A stretch of DNA of 64,000 bases from Tatumella ptyseos (GTDB taxonomy: Bacteria > Pseudomonadota > Gammaproteobacteria > Enterobacterales > Enterobacteriaceae), in assembly GCF_030552895.1 (NCBI RefSeq), contig NZ_CP130649.1, positions 2,604,001-2,668,000 of the forward strand, given 5' to 3'. Shown here in pieces: positions 1 through 8,102 of this stretch (positions are counted from its first letter, which is position 1; each line of letters begins with the position of its first letter). A program made the position numbers and the translations under genes. The notes under the pieces were generated by a model, which did no database searches, was not told the DNA's origin, and was given only the letters and a program-made list of their open reading frames with translations.

Positions 1-51
1 TGACTGTCCACGACAGAACCCGGCTTACCGGTCAGCTTCACCTTTTTAAAG

Positions 52-84
52 AAGAGGTTACTGCATGCAGTAACCTCTTTTTTT
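52..84 (+). terminator. Rho-independent terminator at left edge
   Basis: A perfect 28-nt palindrome (14-bp arms centred on GCATGC) at 52-79 is followed by a T run on the plus strand. It would stop a plus-strand gene lying mostly left of the window; one frame ends with TAA at 47-49 and may be its tail. Its A-poor opposite side makes it a weaker stop for the minus-strand transporter that ends at 83. Confidence 0.75.
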
Positions 85-1261
85 ATTCTTCCATCAGCCG
101 ATTTTTACCGGCAAGTAAGCCCATTACCATCATCACAACAGCTAATATCAAACAGAAAAGTAACGGTAAATGCCAGCTTCCGCTCTGTTGATGCAATGTC
201 CCCATCGCAGCGGGTCCGACTGCCGCGAGTAAATAGCCCACGGCCTGTGCCATCCCCGAAAGCGCCACCGCTTGATGAGCCGAACGGCTACGAAGGCCAA
301 TCAGCGATAGGCCGAGAATCATCGCTGCACCCGAGCCTATTCCAGCAAAGCTTACCCACACTATTGCCCAGCTTGGCATCCCCCATAATCCCATAAGACT
401 CACTCCCCACAGGCTTGCCATCGCCATGGCTAACCAACGTTGATCGCGATAACGCGCAATCACGGTACCAATAACTAAGCCAGGAAGTGCCGTCGCGAGT
501 TGTAGCAGTCCATGTAAGCTACCCGCCTCGGTGGCCGAAAAGCCACTGTCCACCAGAAGTGCGGGTAACCAACTGACTAATACGTAATAAATTAGCGAGT
601 TCAACCCTAGATAGAGCGTAATTTGCCAAGCTAATGAAGAGCGCCAGATCCGTGCATTACTGCTCATCGCCGGGCGCGATAATCCGGTAACCGCCCTCCC
701 CTTAAGCTGTTGTGCCCAGGCTATCAGGGCAATCAAGGGAAAAATCAGTAAGCTTAAGGAGGCCTGCGCCCAACCAAGATGCGTGGCAAGCGGTACCACC
801 AGCACAGAGGCTAACGCGGCGCTGATGCCCATCGTTAACGAATAAGCCCCAGTCATTTTGGGCAGGATACTGACGAAATCGCGCTTTAATAAACTTGGTA
901 GGATCACATTGCCTACCGCTATACCCGCACCGATGATCACCGTACCAAGATACAGGAAGGTGACCGTCCCCAGCGCACGCAGCACGACCCCGAGACAAAT
1001 GGCGACTAAGGCCACGGCAACACTGCGTTCTAATCCAAGGTAACGGGTCAAATAAGGCACCAGCGGCGAGAGTAAAGCAAAAGCCAGTAACGGTAAGGTA
1101 GTAAGCAGCCCTACCTGCATCGTATCTAAATCTAATGTTTGGCCAAGCGTCGCTAATAGTGGGGCGAGTCCGGTAAAAGGCGCTCTAAGCGTTGTCGCAA
1201 CCAATAAAATGCCAATAATTAACGATTTTTTTGAGTGATGAGTCATTGCAGGCGACGCCAT
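83..1261 (-). CDS. nimT: MFS exporter, CynX/NimT (YeaN) type
   Basis: A 392-residue, strongly hydrophobic protein with about 12 membrane segments, typical of the CynX/NimT branch of the major facilitator superfamily. The early motif ATTLRAPFTGLAPLL (about residues 22-36) is characteristic of that branch. In E. coli, NimT exports 2-nitroimidazole and sits divergently beside the AraC-type regulator NimR; the same arrangement is seen here, which supports the name. The first ATG follows an AAGAGA element on the minus strand; a second ATG six codons in has no better ribosome site. It is probably repressed by the neighbour. Substrate remains inferred; a cyanate or other small-anion carrier is the alternative. 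Confidence 0.75.
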   Translation of the reverse strand: MASPAMTHHSKKSLIIGILLVATTLRAPFTGLAPLLATLGQTLDLDTMQVGLLTTLPLLAFALLSPLVPYLTRYLGLERSVAVALVAICLGVVLRALGTVTFLYLGTVIIGAGIAVGNVILPSLLKRDFVSILPKMTGAYSLTMGISAALASVLVVPLATHLGWAQASLSLLIFPLIALIAWAQQLKGRAVTGLSRPAMSSNARIWRSSLAWQITLYLGLNSLIYYVLVSWLPALLVDSGFSATEAGSLHGLLQLATALPGLVIGTVIARYRDQRWLAMAMASLWGVSLMGLWGMPSWAIVWVSFAGIGSGAAMILGLSLIGLRSRSAHQAVALSGMAQAVGYLLAAVGPAAMGTLHQQSGSWHLPLLFCLILAVVMMVMGLLAGKNRLMEE

Positions 1262-1324
1262 AGGAGAATCTCTTTTGTTGATAAGCCCGTAGCATACCCC
1301 CTCTTCAGCAGGGTTAAATCAAGC

Positions 1325-1330
1325 TATAAT
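1325..1330 (+). promoter_or_regulatory. Candidate -10 box of nimR-like gene
   Basis: A perfect TATAAT at 1325-1330 has a weak -35 (TCTTCA, 1302-1307) 17 bp upstream. Transcription would start near 1337, only about 12 nt before the proposed start codon at 1349. This argues against the longer reading frame that begins at 1235. Confidence 0.4.
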
Positions 1331-1348
1331 GACAATTTATCGCTAAAA

Positions 1349-2143
1349 ATGGACAATATGCATATTCCCACTATTCCACAGGGCTTCGATCCGGATCGTC
1401 ATCTCGATAAGGTGGGAGTTTTTCGGGTTAAAGCCAGTGAATCTTTCCATGAACTTGCCTTTCATCAGCATCGTAAAGGCCAATTAATTCTGCCCTTGCA
1501 AGGTACGATTACCTGCCAAGTTGAAGATGGCATCTGGATGGCGCCGACTGGGCAAGCTATCTGGATTCCGAGCCATGTTATCCATAGCAATAAAGTCTCA
1601 CAACACGCGGAGTTTTGTTTCGTCTTTATTGAACCGCACAGTGCCGAGATGCCCAAGGAATGCTGCACGTTACGTATTTCCGCTCTCGTCAGAGAACTTA
1701 TTTTTCGCTTAGCGTCTCTTCCTCTAAGCCAGTATCACTCCTCGAAGACGCAGCGTGTGATTGCGGTTCTGCTCGACCTGCTGGTTGAACAGCCAATAGG
1801 TAAGTTACAGCTACCGATGTCGAATCATCCTAAAATCCGTTTGTTGGTTGAGGCAATCCAGCAGCCCGGCCAAGCGAAGCACCCTGCAGCCTATTGGGCA
1901 AAAAAGTTGGCATTGTGTGAGAGAAGCTTAGCGCGGCTAATGATTAACGAAACAGGATTGAGCTTTCGTCCATGGCGACAACAGTTACAGCTCATTATTG
2001 CCATCAATCGATTGGTTGACGGCGAGCGCGTAGAAATTATCGCCCATGAATTAGGTTATGAGTCGGTAACAGCCTTTATTACTATGTTCAAGAAGGCGCT
2101 AGGCATAACCCCTGGCCAATATCGACAAGGAATTAATGCCTAG
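1349..2143 (+). CDS. nimR: AraC-family regulator, NimR-like
   Basis: AraC/XylS-family regulator of 264 residues from the chosen ATG. The N-terminal half is a cupin-like sensing domain (FHQHRKGQL..., then PTGQAIWIPSHVIH). The C-terminal 100 residues carry two helix-turn-helix motifs, including AKKLALCERSLARLM and the terminal ELGYESVTAFITMFKKALG with GITPGQYR. It is divergent from the transporter at 83-1261, as E. coli nimR is from nimT, and likely represses it. The open frame extends upstream to 1235, but that part overlaps the transporter start and precedes the TATAAT box, so I start at 1349 (ATG at 1358 is also possible). Stops 13 bp from the convergent cybC. Confidence 0.75.
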   Translation: MDNMHIPTIPQGFDPDRHLDKVGVFRVKASESFHELAFHQHRKGQLILPLQGTITCQVEDGIWMAPTGQAIWIPSHVIHSNKVSQHAEFCFVFIEPHSAEMPKECCTLRISALVRELIFRLASLPLSQYHSSKTQRVIAVLLDLLVEQPIGKLQLPMSNHPKIRLLVEAIQQPGQAKHPAAYWAKKLALCERSLARLMINETGLSFRPWRQQLQLIIAINRLVDGERVEIIAHELGYESVTAFITMFKKALGITPGQYRQGINA

Positions 2144-2155
2144 CATGCTGAGTAT

Positions 2156-2548
2156 TCAGCGATATTTACGATGATTTTCGTTACGTAGCGCTGAGATTTG
2201 TTGCGCGGTCTGTTTAGCCTCAGCCAACTTACCGAGCTTAACCTGTTGTTCGGCTTGGTTAACTTTGGTGATGAGCTGATCGAACGCATTGCGCCAATCC
2301 TGCATGGCCGGGCTTTGCGGCGCGCTCCCTGCTAATGAAGGGGGAGTCGCCGTTTTAGCGTCTTTTGCTGCATCGCGCATTTGCGTTAACGCCTGTTGCA
2401 TTTCACTCGGCTGATTGCTGCTCAATACGGTACTCAGGCCCGAGGATAGACTGAGCATATCTCCTTCTAAGTCTGCGGCTCGAACAGAAAAAGTTAACGA
2501 GGAACAAACTAACGCGGTACTGAGTACGGCCAAACCTATTTGTCGCAT
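2156..2548 (-). CDS. cybC: Soluble cytochrome b562
   Basis: Periplasmic four-helix-bundle haem protein. A signal peptide of about 24 residues ends at SVRA before the mature start ADLEGDM. The haem ligands of E. coli b562 are conserved: Met7 of the mature chain (ADLEGDM) and the histidine in the C-terminal RNENHRKYR. No CXXCH is present, so haem binding is non-covalent. Electron-transfer role is unproven even in E. coli. It lies 12 bp downstream of pmbA on the same strand and is likely co-transcribed, as in E. coli. Confidence 0.9.
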   Translation of the reverse strand: MRQIGLAVLSTALVCSSLTFSVRAADLEGDMLSLSSGLSTVLSSNQPSEMQQALTQMRDAAKDAKTATPPSLAGSAPQSPAMQDWRNAFDQLITKVNQAEQQVKLGKLAEAKQTAQQISALRNENHRKYR

Positions 2549-2560
2549 AGCGTCTTCCCT

Positions 2561-3901
2561 TTATTGACCAGCGATACTCATCTGTTCTAACAGAATCGAA
2601 CCACATTGGATATTGCCTCGCTCATCAATATCATCGCCGACCGTTACCATCGTACGCCACATATCCTGTAGGTTACTGGCAATAGTAATCTCGCTGACAG
2701 GATATTGAATTTCACCGTTCTCTACCCAAAAACCTGCGGCTCCGCGTGAGTAGTCACCGGTCATTGCGCTAACGCCCTGCCCCATCAATTCAGTGACCAC
2801 CAGCCCCGTTCCCATTCTTTTCAGTAACTGCTCGAAGCTTTGCCCCTGACCGGCTAAACGCCAGTTATGGATCCCACCTGCGTGACCGGTACTTTGTAAC
2901 CCCAATTTCCGAGCAGAGTAACTGGTCATCAGCCAAGTTTGTAATACCCCTTGATCGACAATCGTACGTTGCTGGGTGCGTACGCCTTCGCTATCGAAAG
3001 GCGAGGATGCCGTCCCTTTTAGTAGATGTGGTTGTTCGGTAATCGATAACCACTCTGGGAAGATTTGTTTACCCAAGCTATCGAGTAAAAAAGTCGACTT
3101 ACGATAGACACTGCTACCGCTAATAGCACCTACTAGGTGTCCAATCAGCCCACTCGCGACTTCGGGGGCAAATAAAACGGGTGCTTTTCGGGTTGAGAGT
3201 TTTTGTGGAGACAAGCGCGACAAGGTACGGCGTGCACACTCCTTCCCTACCCATTCAGCACTTTGTAGGTCGGCAAAATCACGCCCTGATGTATAAGCGT
3301 AATCTCGTTCCATCTGACCATTCTGCTCAGCAATCACCGAACTGAACATGGAGTGACGCGTTGAACAGTAACTTTTCAAAAATCCGTGGCTGTTTCCAAA
3401 GACGCGAATCCCCGCATGGCTACTAAAACTTCCGCCTTCGCTATTCACGATGCGTGAGTCACACTCCAATGCCGCTTGCTCAGCCGCCGCTGCATACTCG
3501 ATGGCACGATCGGGCGTGATGGCTAAAGGGTGGTAAAGATCCAAATCTGGGGCATCCCATGCCAGTAAAGAGGCATCAGCCACATCGGAGAAAGGATCCT
3601 CTGAGGTATAGCGAGCAATATCGATTGCCGCCTGCACCGCACGTTCAATGGCTACAGGGCTTAAATCGGTAGAGGAGGCACTGCCTTTACGCTGCCCGAG
3701 ATAAACGGTGATACCAAGGGCACCATCGCTATTAAATTCAACATTCTCTACTTCACCGTAGCGAGTGCTTACGCTCAGTCCAGTCGTTTTATTAACGGCG
3801 ACTTCTGCGCCATCTGTGCGGCTTTTTGCGAAGGTTAAGGCATGTTCGACCGCGTGTTCAAGAACCTGTTGTTGTTCTAAAACTTGAAGAGATTCACTCA
3901 T
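2561..3901 (-). CDS. pmbA: Metalloprotease subunit TldE (PmbA)
   Basis: TldE, partner of TldD in the heterodimeric zinc protease that matures microcin B17 and degrades CcdA. The 446-residue product aligns through its length with E. coli PmbA (450), including [19 protein letters not shown] near the N-terminus and the identical ending IAGQ. Only TldD carries the metal site, so this subunit is expected to lack it. The frame is open up to 4063, but the extra 54 codons overlap the divergent darP gene; the ATG at 3901 gives the family length. tldD is not in the window. Confidence 0.93.
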   Translation of the reverse strand: MSESLQVLEQQQVLEHAVEHALTFAKSRTDGAEVAVNKTTGLSVSTRYGEVENVEFNSDGALGITVYLGQRKGSASSTDLSPVAIERAVQAAIDIARYTSEDPFSDVADASLLAWDAPDLDLYHPLAITPDRAIEYAAAAEQAALECDSRIVNSEGGSFSSHAGIRVFGNSHGFLKSYCSTRHSMFSSVIAEQNGQMERDYAYTSGRDFADLQSAEWVGKECARRTLSRLSPQKLSTRKAPVLFAPEVASGLIGHLVGAISGSSVYRKSTFLLDSLGKQIFPEWLSITEQPHLLKGTASSPFDSEGVRTQQRTIVDQGVLQTWLMTSYSARKLGLQSTGHAGGIHNWRLAGQGQSFEQLLKRMGTGLVVTELMGQGVSAMTGDYSRGAAGFWVENGEIQYPVSEITIASNLQDMWRTMVTVGDDIDERGNIQCGSILLEQMSIAGQ

Positions 3902-4015
3902 TGCTCTGCCATCTGCTGTTATCTGAAGGTAGAATGAGTTTAACAGAGTCAGAGAACAATTTCGCAGTCTGGCTGTAACCTGATAGCATAAGCCACTTTT
4001 TTTAGGAGCCCTACC

Positions 4016-4558
4016 ATGATTAACCCGCCCGATGAGTGGCTCGACCACCAGCCTGATCCACAAGAAGAAGAAGACGAAGAGATAATTTGGGTCAGTAAAA
4101 GCGAAATTAAACGTGATGCCGAAGAGCTAAAACGTCTTGGAATGGAAATGATGGAGTTAAGCAAGAACGAACTCGATCGAATTCCGCTTGATGAAGAATT
4201 ACGTCAAGCCATTGAACTTGCACAACGCATCAAGAAAGAAGGCCGTCGTCGCCAAATCCAGTTAATTGGAAAAATGCTACGCTCACGCGATGAGCAGCCT
4301 ATCCGCTTAGCACTCGACAAGCTGAAAAATAGACATAACCAACAAGTCGCCTTATTCCACAAATTAGAAGTTTTGCGTGATCGTCTAATTGAACAAGGGG
4401 ATAGCGCGATGGATGAAGTGATTGAGCTATACCCAATGGCAGATCGTCAACAACTTCGCAGCTTGATTCGTAATGCACAAAAAGAGAAAGCAACGAATAA
4501 GCCGCCAAAGTCATCCCGCCAGATTTTCCAATATCTGCGTGAGCTCGCCGAAGCCTAA
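4016..4558 (+). CDS. darP: Ribosome biogenesis factor DarP (YjgA)
   Basis: DarP/YjgA family, 180 residues (E. coli 183). The protein is all-helical and highly charged, beginning with an acidic stretch ([23 protein letters not shown]) of which the segment [15 protein letters not shown] is the family signature. It helps late maturation of the 50S subunit and binds near the peptidyl-transferase centre in E. coli. A clear AGGAG precedes the ATG by 7 nt. It is divergent from pmbA with 114 bp between the starts, and is followed by a terminator shared with convergent mpl. Confidence 0.93.
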   Translation: MINPPDEWLDHQPDPQEEEDEEIIWVSKSEIKRDAEELKRLGMEMMELSKNELDRIPLDEELRQAIELAQRIKKEGRRRQIQLIGKMLRSRDEQPIRLALDKLKNRHNQQVALFHKLEVLRDRLIEQGDSAMDEVIELYPMADRQQLRSLIRNAQKEKATNKPPKSSRQIFQYLRELAEA

Positions 4559-4566
4559 TCCTTTAC

Positions 4567-4600
4567 TGCCGCCCAGCGTCTACACTGAGCGGCATTTTTT
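4567..4600 (+). terminator. Terminator after darP
   Basis: Stem TGCCGC (4567-4572) pairs with GCGGCA (4589-4594) and is followed by six T. It lies between the convergent darP and mpl genes. Confidence 0.75.
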
Positions 4601-4601
4601 A

Positions 4602-5969
4602 TTACGCTAGTGTTGAGGCCGAAAGGCTATCCAACAGCTTCTGGTGTATCCCTTCGAAACCGCCGTTACTCATCACCAAAATAACATCGCCTGGTTTCAC
4701 AGACTTAGTGATCATTGCGACTAACTGCGTGATGTCAGCGCTCCATTGCACCGGCTGGACGCAAGCCTCTGCAACCTCAGCAACTTGCCAAGGGATATGG
4801 CTCGGCTGGAATAGAAACACTTCGTCGGCACGAGCCAAGGAAGGAGCAAGTTCATTCTTACTGACCCCTAACTTCATCGTATTCGAACGAGGCTCTAAAA
4901 CTGCCAAAATGCGACGAGTCCCGCCAATTTTACTCCGCAGCGCAGAGAGCGTTGCTAAAATAGCCGTGGGGTGGTGAGCAAAGTCATCATAAACTTCAAT
5001 GCCATTCACCGTTCCGCGGAGTTCGAGACGCCGTCTTGCATTGACGAACTCATTTAGCGCTTTCGCTGCATCCTGTGGAGTGATCCCAATATGCCTAGCC
5101 GCAGCGATTGCCATCAAGCCATTGTTCATATTATGTTCACCGACTAATCCCCACTCAACCTCTGCGACCACTTCATTGTTGAGTTTTACTGACCAGCGGG
5201 AGGCATCGGGGCAGCTTTTCTGTGCCAGCCACTGGCCGTGTGGACCCGTTGTCTCTTGCTCACTCCAGCAGCCCATCCCGATAACGTGACGCAAATTATG
5301 ATCCTGCTCTGGCCAGATCACTTTTCCTTTACCTGGAACGATACGCAGTAAATGGTGGAACTGCTTTTTCACTGCATTCAAGTCATCAAAGATGTCCGCA
5401 TGGTCAAATTCGAGATTATTCAACACCAGCGTACGTGGGCAGTAATGAACGAATTTTGACCGCTTATCGAAGAAGGCACTGTCATATTCATCTGCCTCGA
5501 TAACGAAAAACGGACTATCGCCTAAACGTGCTGAGACATCAAAGTTACCGGGTACGCCCCCAATAACAAAACCCGGAGCCATGCCACACGACTCGAGGAT
5601 CCACGCGACCATACCTGAGGTAGTGGTCTTACCATGGGTCCCGGCAACGGCGATTACCCAGCGATCACGCAAAATAAAATCGTGTAGCCACTGTGGACCC
5701 GAAACATAAGGAATATTATTTTCCAGAACGGCTTCGACGCAAGGATTTCCCCGCGACATGGCGTTACCGATAATCACTAAATCAGGTGCCGGATCCAGCT
5801 GCTGTGGATCGTAGCCTTGAGTCAAACTAATGCCTTGTTGTGCCAACAAGGTACTCATCGGTGGATAGACGTTCGCATCGGACCCTGTTACTTCATGCCC
5901 CAAGGCCCTCGCGAGAATGGCTAAACCACCCATGAATGTTCCACAGATACCAAGAATATGAATTCGCAT
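4602..5969 (-). CDS. mpl: UDP-MurNAc-tripeptide ligase Mpl
   Basis: Mpl joins the recycled tripeptide L-Ala-D-Glu-meso-DAP to UDP-MurNAc in cytoplasmic murein recycling. The 455-residue protein has the Mur ligase layout: an N-terminal Rossmann part (ILGICGTFMGGLA), the ATP loop AGTHGKTT at residues 109-116, NNLEFDHADIFDD in the centre, and YDDFAHHPTAI at the start of the C-terminal domain. Five upstream in-frame codons (to 5984) are excluded because E. coli Mpl begins MRIHILG. It is divergent from fbp, as in E. coli. Confidence 0.96.
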   Translation of the reverse strand: MRIHILGICGTFMGGLAILARALGHEVTGSDANVYPPMSTLLAQQGISLTQGYDPQQLDPAPDLVIIGNAMSRGNPCVEAVLENNIPYVSGPQWLHDFILRDRWVIAVAGTHGKTTTSGMVAWILESCGMAPGFVIGGVPGNFDVSARLGDSPFFVIEADEYDSAFFDKRSKFVHYCPRTLVLNNLEFDHADIFDDLNAVKKQFHHLLRIVPGKGKVIWPEQDHNLRHVIGMGCWSEQETTGPHGQWLAQKSCPDASRWSVKLNNEVVAEVEWGLVGEHNMNNGLMAIAAARHIGITPQDAAKALNEFVNARRRLELRGTVNGIEVYDDFAHHPTAILATLSALRSKIGGTRRILAVLEPRSNTMKLGVSKNELAPSLARADEVFLFQPSHIPWQVAEVAEACVQPVQWSADITQLVAMITKSVKPGDVILVMSNGGFEGIHQKLLDSLSASTLA

Positions 5970-6112
5970 TAAGAGATCTACCACTAAGTTTTTTGTACAG
6001 TTTACCTATATCGCATTTAGGAGCAACTCAGAGGATTGATTTGATCCGATCCGCAGTGTAGCTTGACTATACTGTTAATGAAAAGTAAACCAATTTACGA
6101 TCAGGATACGCA

Positions 6113-7105
6113 ATGAAGACCTTAGGCGAATTTATTGTTGAAAAACAAGCAGACTTTCCCCATGCCACCGGTGAGCTCACCGCCCTTCTTTCAGCAATCA
6201 AACTTGGCGCGAAAATTATTCATCGCGATATCAATAAAGCGGGCTTGTTAGATATTCTCGGCGCGAACGGTATCGAGAACGTACAAGGCGAGCAACAAAT
6301 GAAGCTCGATTTATACGCGAACGAAAAACTAAAATCGGCATTAAAAGCCCGAGGTATTGTGGCTGGAATCGCCTCTGAAGAAGAAGACGAATTCGTTATT
6401 TTCGAAGGCTTCGAAGATGGTCGCTATGTGGTGTTAATGGATCCTTTAGACGGTTCATCAAATATCGATGTTAACGTTTCAGTGGGAACCATTTTCTCTA
6501 TCTATCATCGTGTCACACCGGTCGGTACACCGATTACCGAAGAAGACTTTATGCAACCGGGTCACCAACAAGTGGCTGCAGGTTATGTCGTCTACGGGTC
6601 TTCAACCATGTTGGTGTATACCACCGGTAATGGTGTCAACGCCTTCACTTACGATCCATCTTTAGGGGTATTCTGCTTAAACCAAGAGCGTCTGACCTAT
6701 CCACCCACTGGGAAAATGTACTCGATTAACGAAGGGTATTATGTTCACTTCCCGGTCGGCGTGAAAAAGTATCTAAAATTCTGCCAAGCAGAAGATGAGG
6801 CGACTCACCGCCCTTATACCTCACGCTACATCGGCTCATTAGTGGCTGACTTCCACCGTAATTTGCTAAAAGGTGGAATTTACCTCTATCCACAAACGGC
6901 GAGTCATCCAAAAGGAAAACTACGGTTATTATACGAGTGTAACCCAATGGCCTTCTTAGCCGAGCAAGCGGGAGGTAAAGCCAGTGATGGCGTTAACCGT
7001 ATTCTCGATTTGAAACCGCAAACCATTCATGAACGTTGCCCATTTTATGTCGGAAACCAATACATGGTTGAAGATGTCGAACGTTTTATCAGTGAAAATC
7101 AATAA
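6113..7105 (+). CDS. fbp: Fructose-1,6-bisphosphatase class I
   Basis: Gluconeogenic enzyme hydrolysing fructose 1,6-bisphosphate to fructose 6-phosphate. The 330-residue protein (E. coli 332) carries the metal and substrate motif [13 protein letters not shown] at residues 110-122, the acidic cluster SEEED at about 88-92, and the C-terminal substrate loop [16 protein letters not shown]. It has an AGGA ribosome site before ATG. E. coli ytfQRT-yjfF, which lie between ppa and fbp there, are absent; ppa follows after 82 bp. Confidence 0.97.
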   Translation: MKTLGEFIVEKQADFPHATGELTALLSAIKLGAKIIHRDINKAGLLDILGANGIENVQGEQQMKLDLYANEKLKSALKARGIVAGIASEEEDEFVIFEGFEDGRYVVLMDPLDGSSNIDVNVSVGTIFSIYHRVTPVGTPITEEDFMQPGHQQVAAGYVVYGSSTMLVYTTGNGVNAFTYDPSLGVFCLNQERLTYPPTGKMYSINEGYYVHFPVGVKKYLKFCQAEDEATHRPYTSRYIGSLVADFHRNLLKGGIYLYPQTASHPKGKLRLLYECNPMAFLAEQAGGKASDGVNRILDLKPQTIHERCPFYVGNQYMVEDVERFISENQ

Positions 7106-7144
7106 GCGATTAAAAAATCGGACACATACTGGTGCGTAATTCGC

Positions 7145-7150
7145 TATAAT
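7145..7150 (+). promoter_or_regulatory. Candidate ppa promoter (-10 TATAAT)
   Basis: A perfect TATAAT lies 38 bp upstream of the ppa ATG in the fbp-ppa gap. A CGGACA at 7119-7124 could be the -35 but the 20-bp spacing is long. The -10 supports a separate transcript for ppa. Confidence 0.45.
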
Positions 7151-7187
7151 GCGCACCACAAATTTCATTGATAAATAGGAATCAACC

Positions 7188-7718
7188 ATGAGCTTGAACC
7201 TCGTCGAAGCGGGTAAAGACTTACCTGAAGATATCAACGTTGTTATTGAAATCCCGGCAAACGCTGCGCCGATCAAATATGAAGTTGATAAAGAATCAGG
7301 AGCTCTGTTTGTTGACCGTTTCATGGCAACTGCAATGTTCTACCCATGTAACTACGGTTATATCAACCACACGCTTTCTTTAGATGGTGACCCGGTTGAC
7401 GTTTTAGTTCCTACTCCATACCCCTTACAGCCGGGTTCAGTTATCCGTTGTCGTCCAGTCGGCGTACTGAAAATGACCGACGAGTCAGGCGAAGACGCTA
7501 AAGTCATTGCTGTACCACACAGCAAACTGTCTAAAGAGTACGATCACATCAACGATGTGAATGATCTGCCTGAGCTACTGCGCGGCCAAATTGCACACTT
7601 CTTCGAGCAATATAAAGCGCTGGAAAAAGGTAAGTGGGTGAAAGTGGAAGGTTGGGGCGACGCTGCTGCGGCGAAAGCGGAAATCGTTTCTTCTTTCGAG
7701 CGCGCTCAACAGAAGTAA
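7188..7718 (+). CDS. ppa: Inorganic pyrophosphatase
   Basis: Cytoplasmic family I pyrophosphatase, hydrolysing PPi to two phosphates and pulling biosynthetic reactions forward. The 176 residues match the E. coli enzyme in length. Metal-binding aspartates are present at D66, D68 and D71 (DGDPVDVLV) and at D98 and D103, and FYPCNYGYI is conserved. AGGAAT precedes the ATG. A strong bidirectional terminator follows. Confidence 0.98.
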   Translation: MSLNLVEAGKDLPEDINVVIEIPANAAPIKYEVDKESGALFVDRFMATAMFYPCNYGYINHTLSLDGDPVDVLVPTPYPLQPGSVIRCRPVGVLKMTDESGEDAKVIAVPHSKLSKEYDHINDVNDLPELLRGQIAHFFEQYKALEKGKWVKVEGWGDAAAAKAEIVSSFERAQQK

Positions 7719-7722
7719 TTGT

Positions 7723-7754
7723 AAAAAAGCCGTCTTTCACGACGGCTTTTTTTT
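7723..7754 (+). terminator. Bidirectional terminator between ppa and ytfP
   Basis: A-tract, stem GCCGTC (7729-7734), loop TTTCAC, stem GACGGC (7741-7746), then eight T. The A- and T-tracts on either side allow termination of ppa on plus and of the tamA-tamB-ytfP transcript on minus; the ytfP stop codon lies in the T tract. Confidence 0.9.
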
Positions 7755-8100
7755 AAGGGTTCTCAATCCTATCTAGCCAATTCCCACTCGGTATTTGCTG
7801 GCGGCCTGCCACAGAGCGCTGATAAATATACATCCACGCACTGCCGTAAGGCGTCGAGACGAGTTGACGCTTATATTCGCCCCCTTTCGTTCTCAAAGCA
7901 TCCAGCTCACCTAATGTCATCGCATCAATACGATATACTTCCCCCTCGATCGTCCCTTTACCGGGGATCACCCCCGGATAATGACCAAGATTATAGAGCT
8001 CGTAGCCTTCGACTTGATAGTCACCCAGCCACTGAGCATTCGTCATCCAATGACTATTTCCCTGCTTACGTCTTAAACTGCCATAGACAATGATTCGCAT
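7753..8100 (-). CDS. ytfP: Gamma-glutamylcyclotransferase-like YtfP
   Basis: Small protein of the AIG2/GGCT-like fold, 115 residues (E. coli YtfP 113). The N-terminal YGSLRRKQGNSHWM forms the anion-binding loop of the fold, and GEVYRID and LDALRTKGGEYKRQL are conserved. The biochemical role in bacteria is not established. It starts 2 nt after the tamB stop and ends at the shared terminator, so it is the last gene of the tamA-tamB-ytfP operon, as in E. coli. Confidence 0.9.
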   Translation of the reverse strand: MRIIVYGSLRRKQGNSHWMTNAQWLGDYQVEGYELYNLGHYPGVIPGKGTIEGEVYRIDAMTLGELDALRTKGGEYKRQLVSTPYGSAWMYIYQRSVAGRQQIPSGNWLDRIENP

Positions 8101-8102
8101 AG

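Noticed and set aside
3902..4063. Longer N-terminus for pmbA
   Set aside because: It overlaps the divergent darP gene and has no counterpart in TldE; the ATG at 3901 gives the family length.
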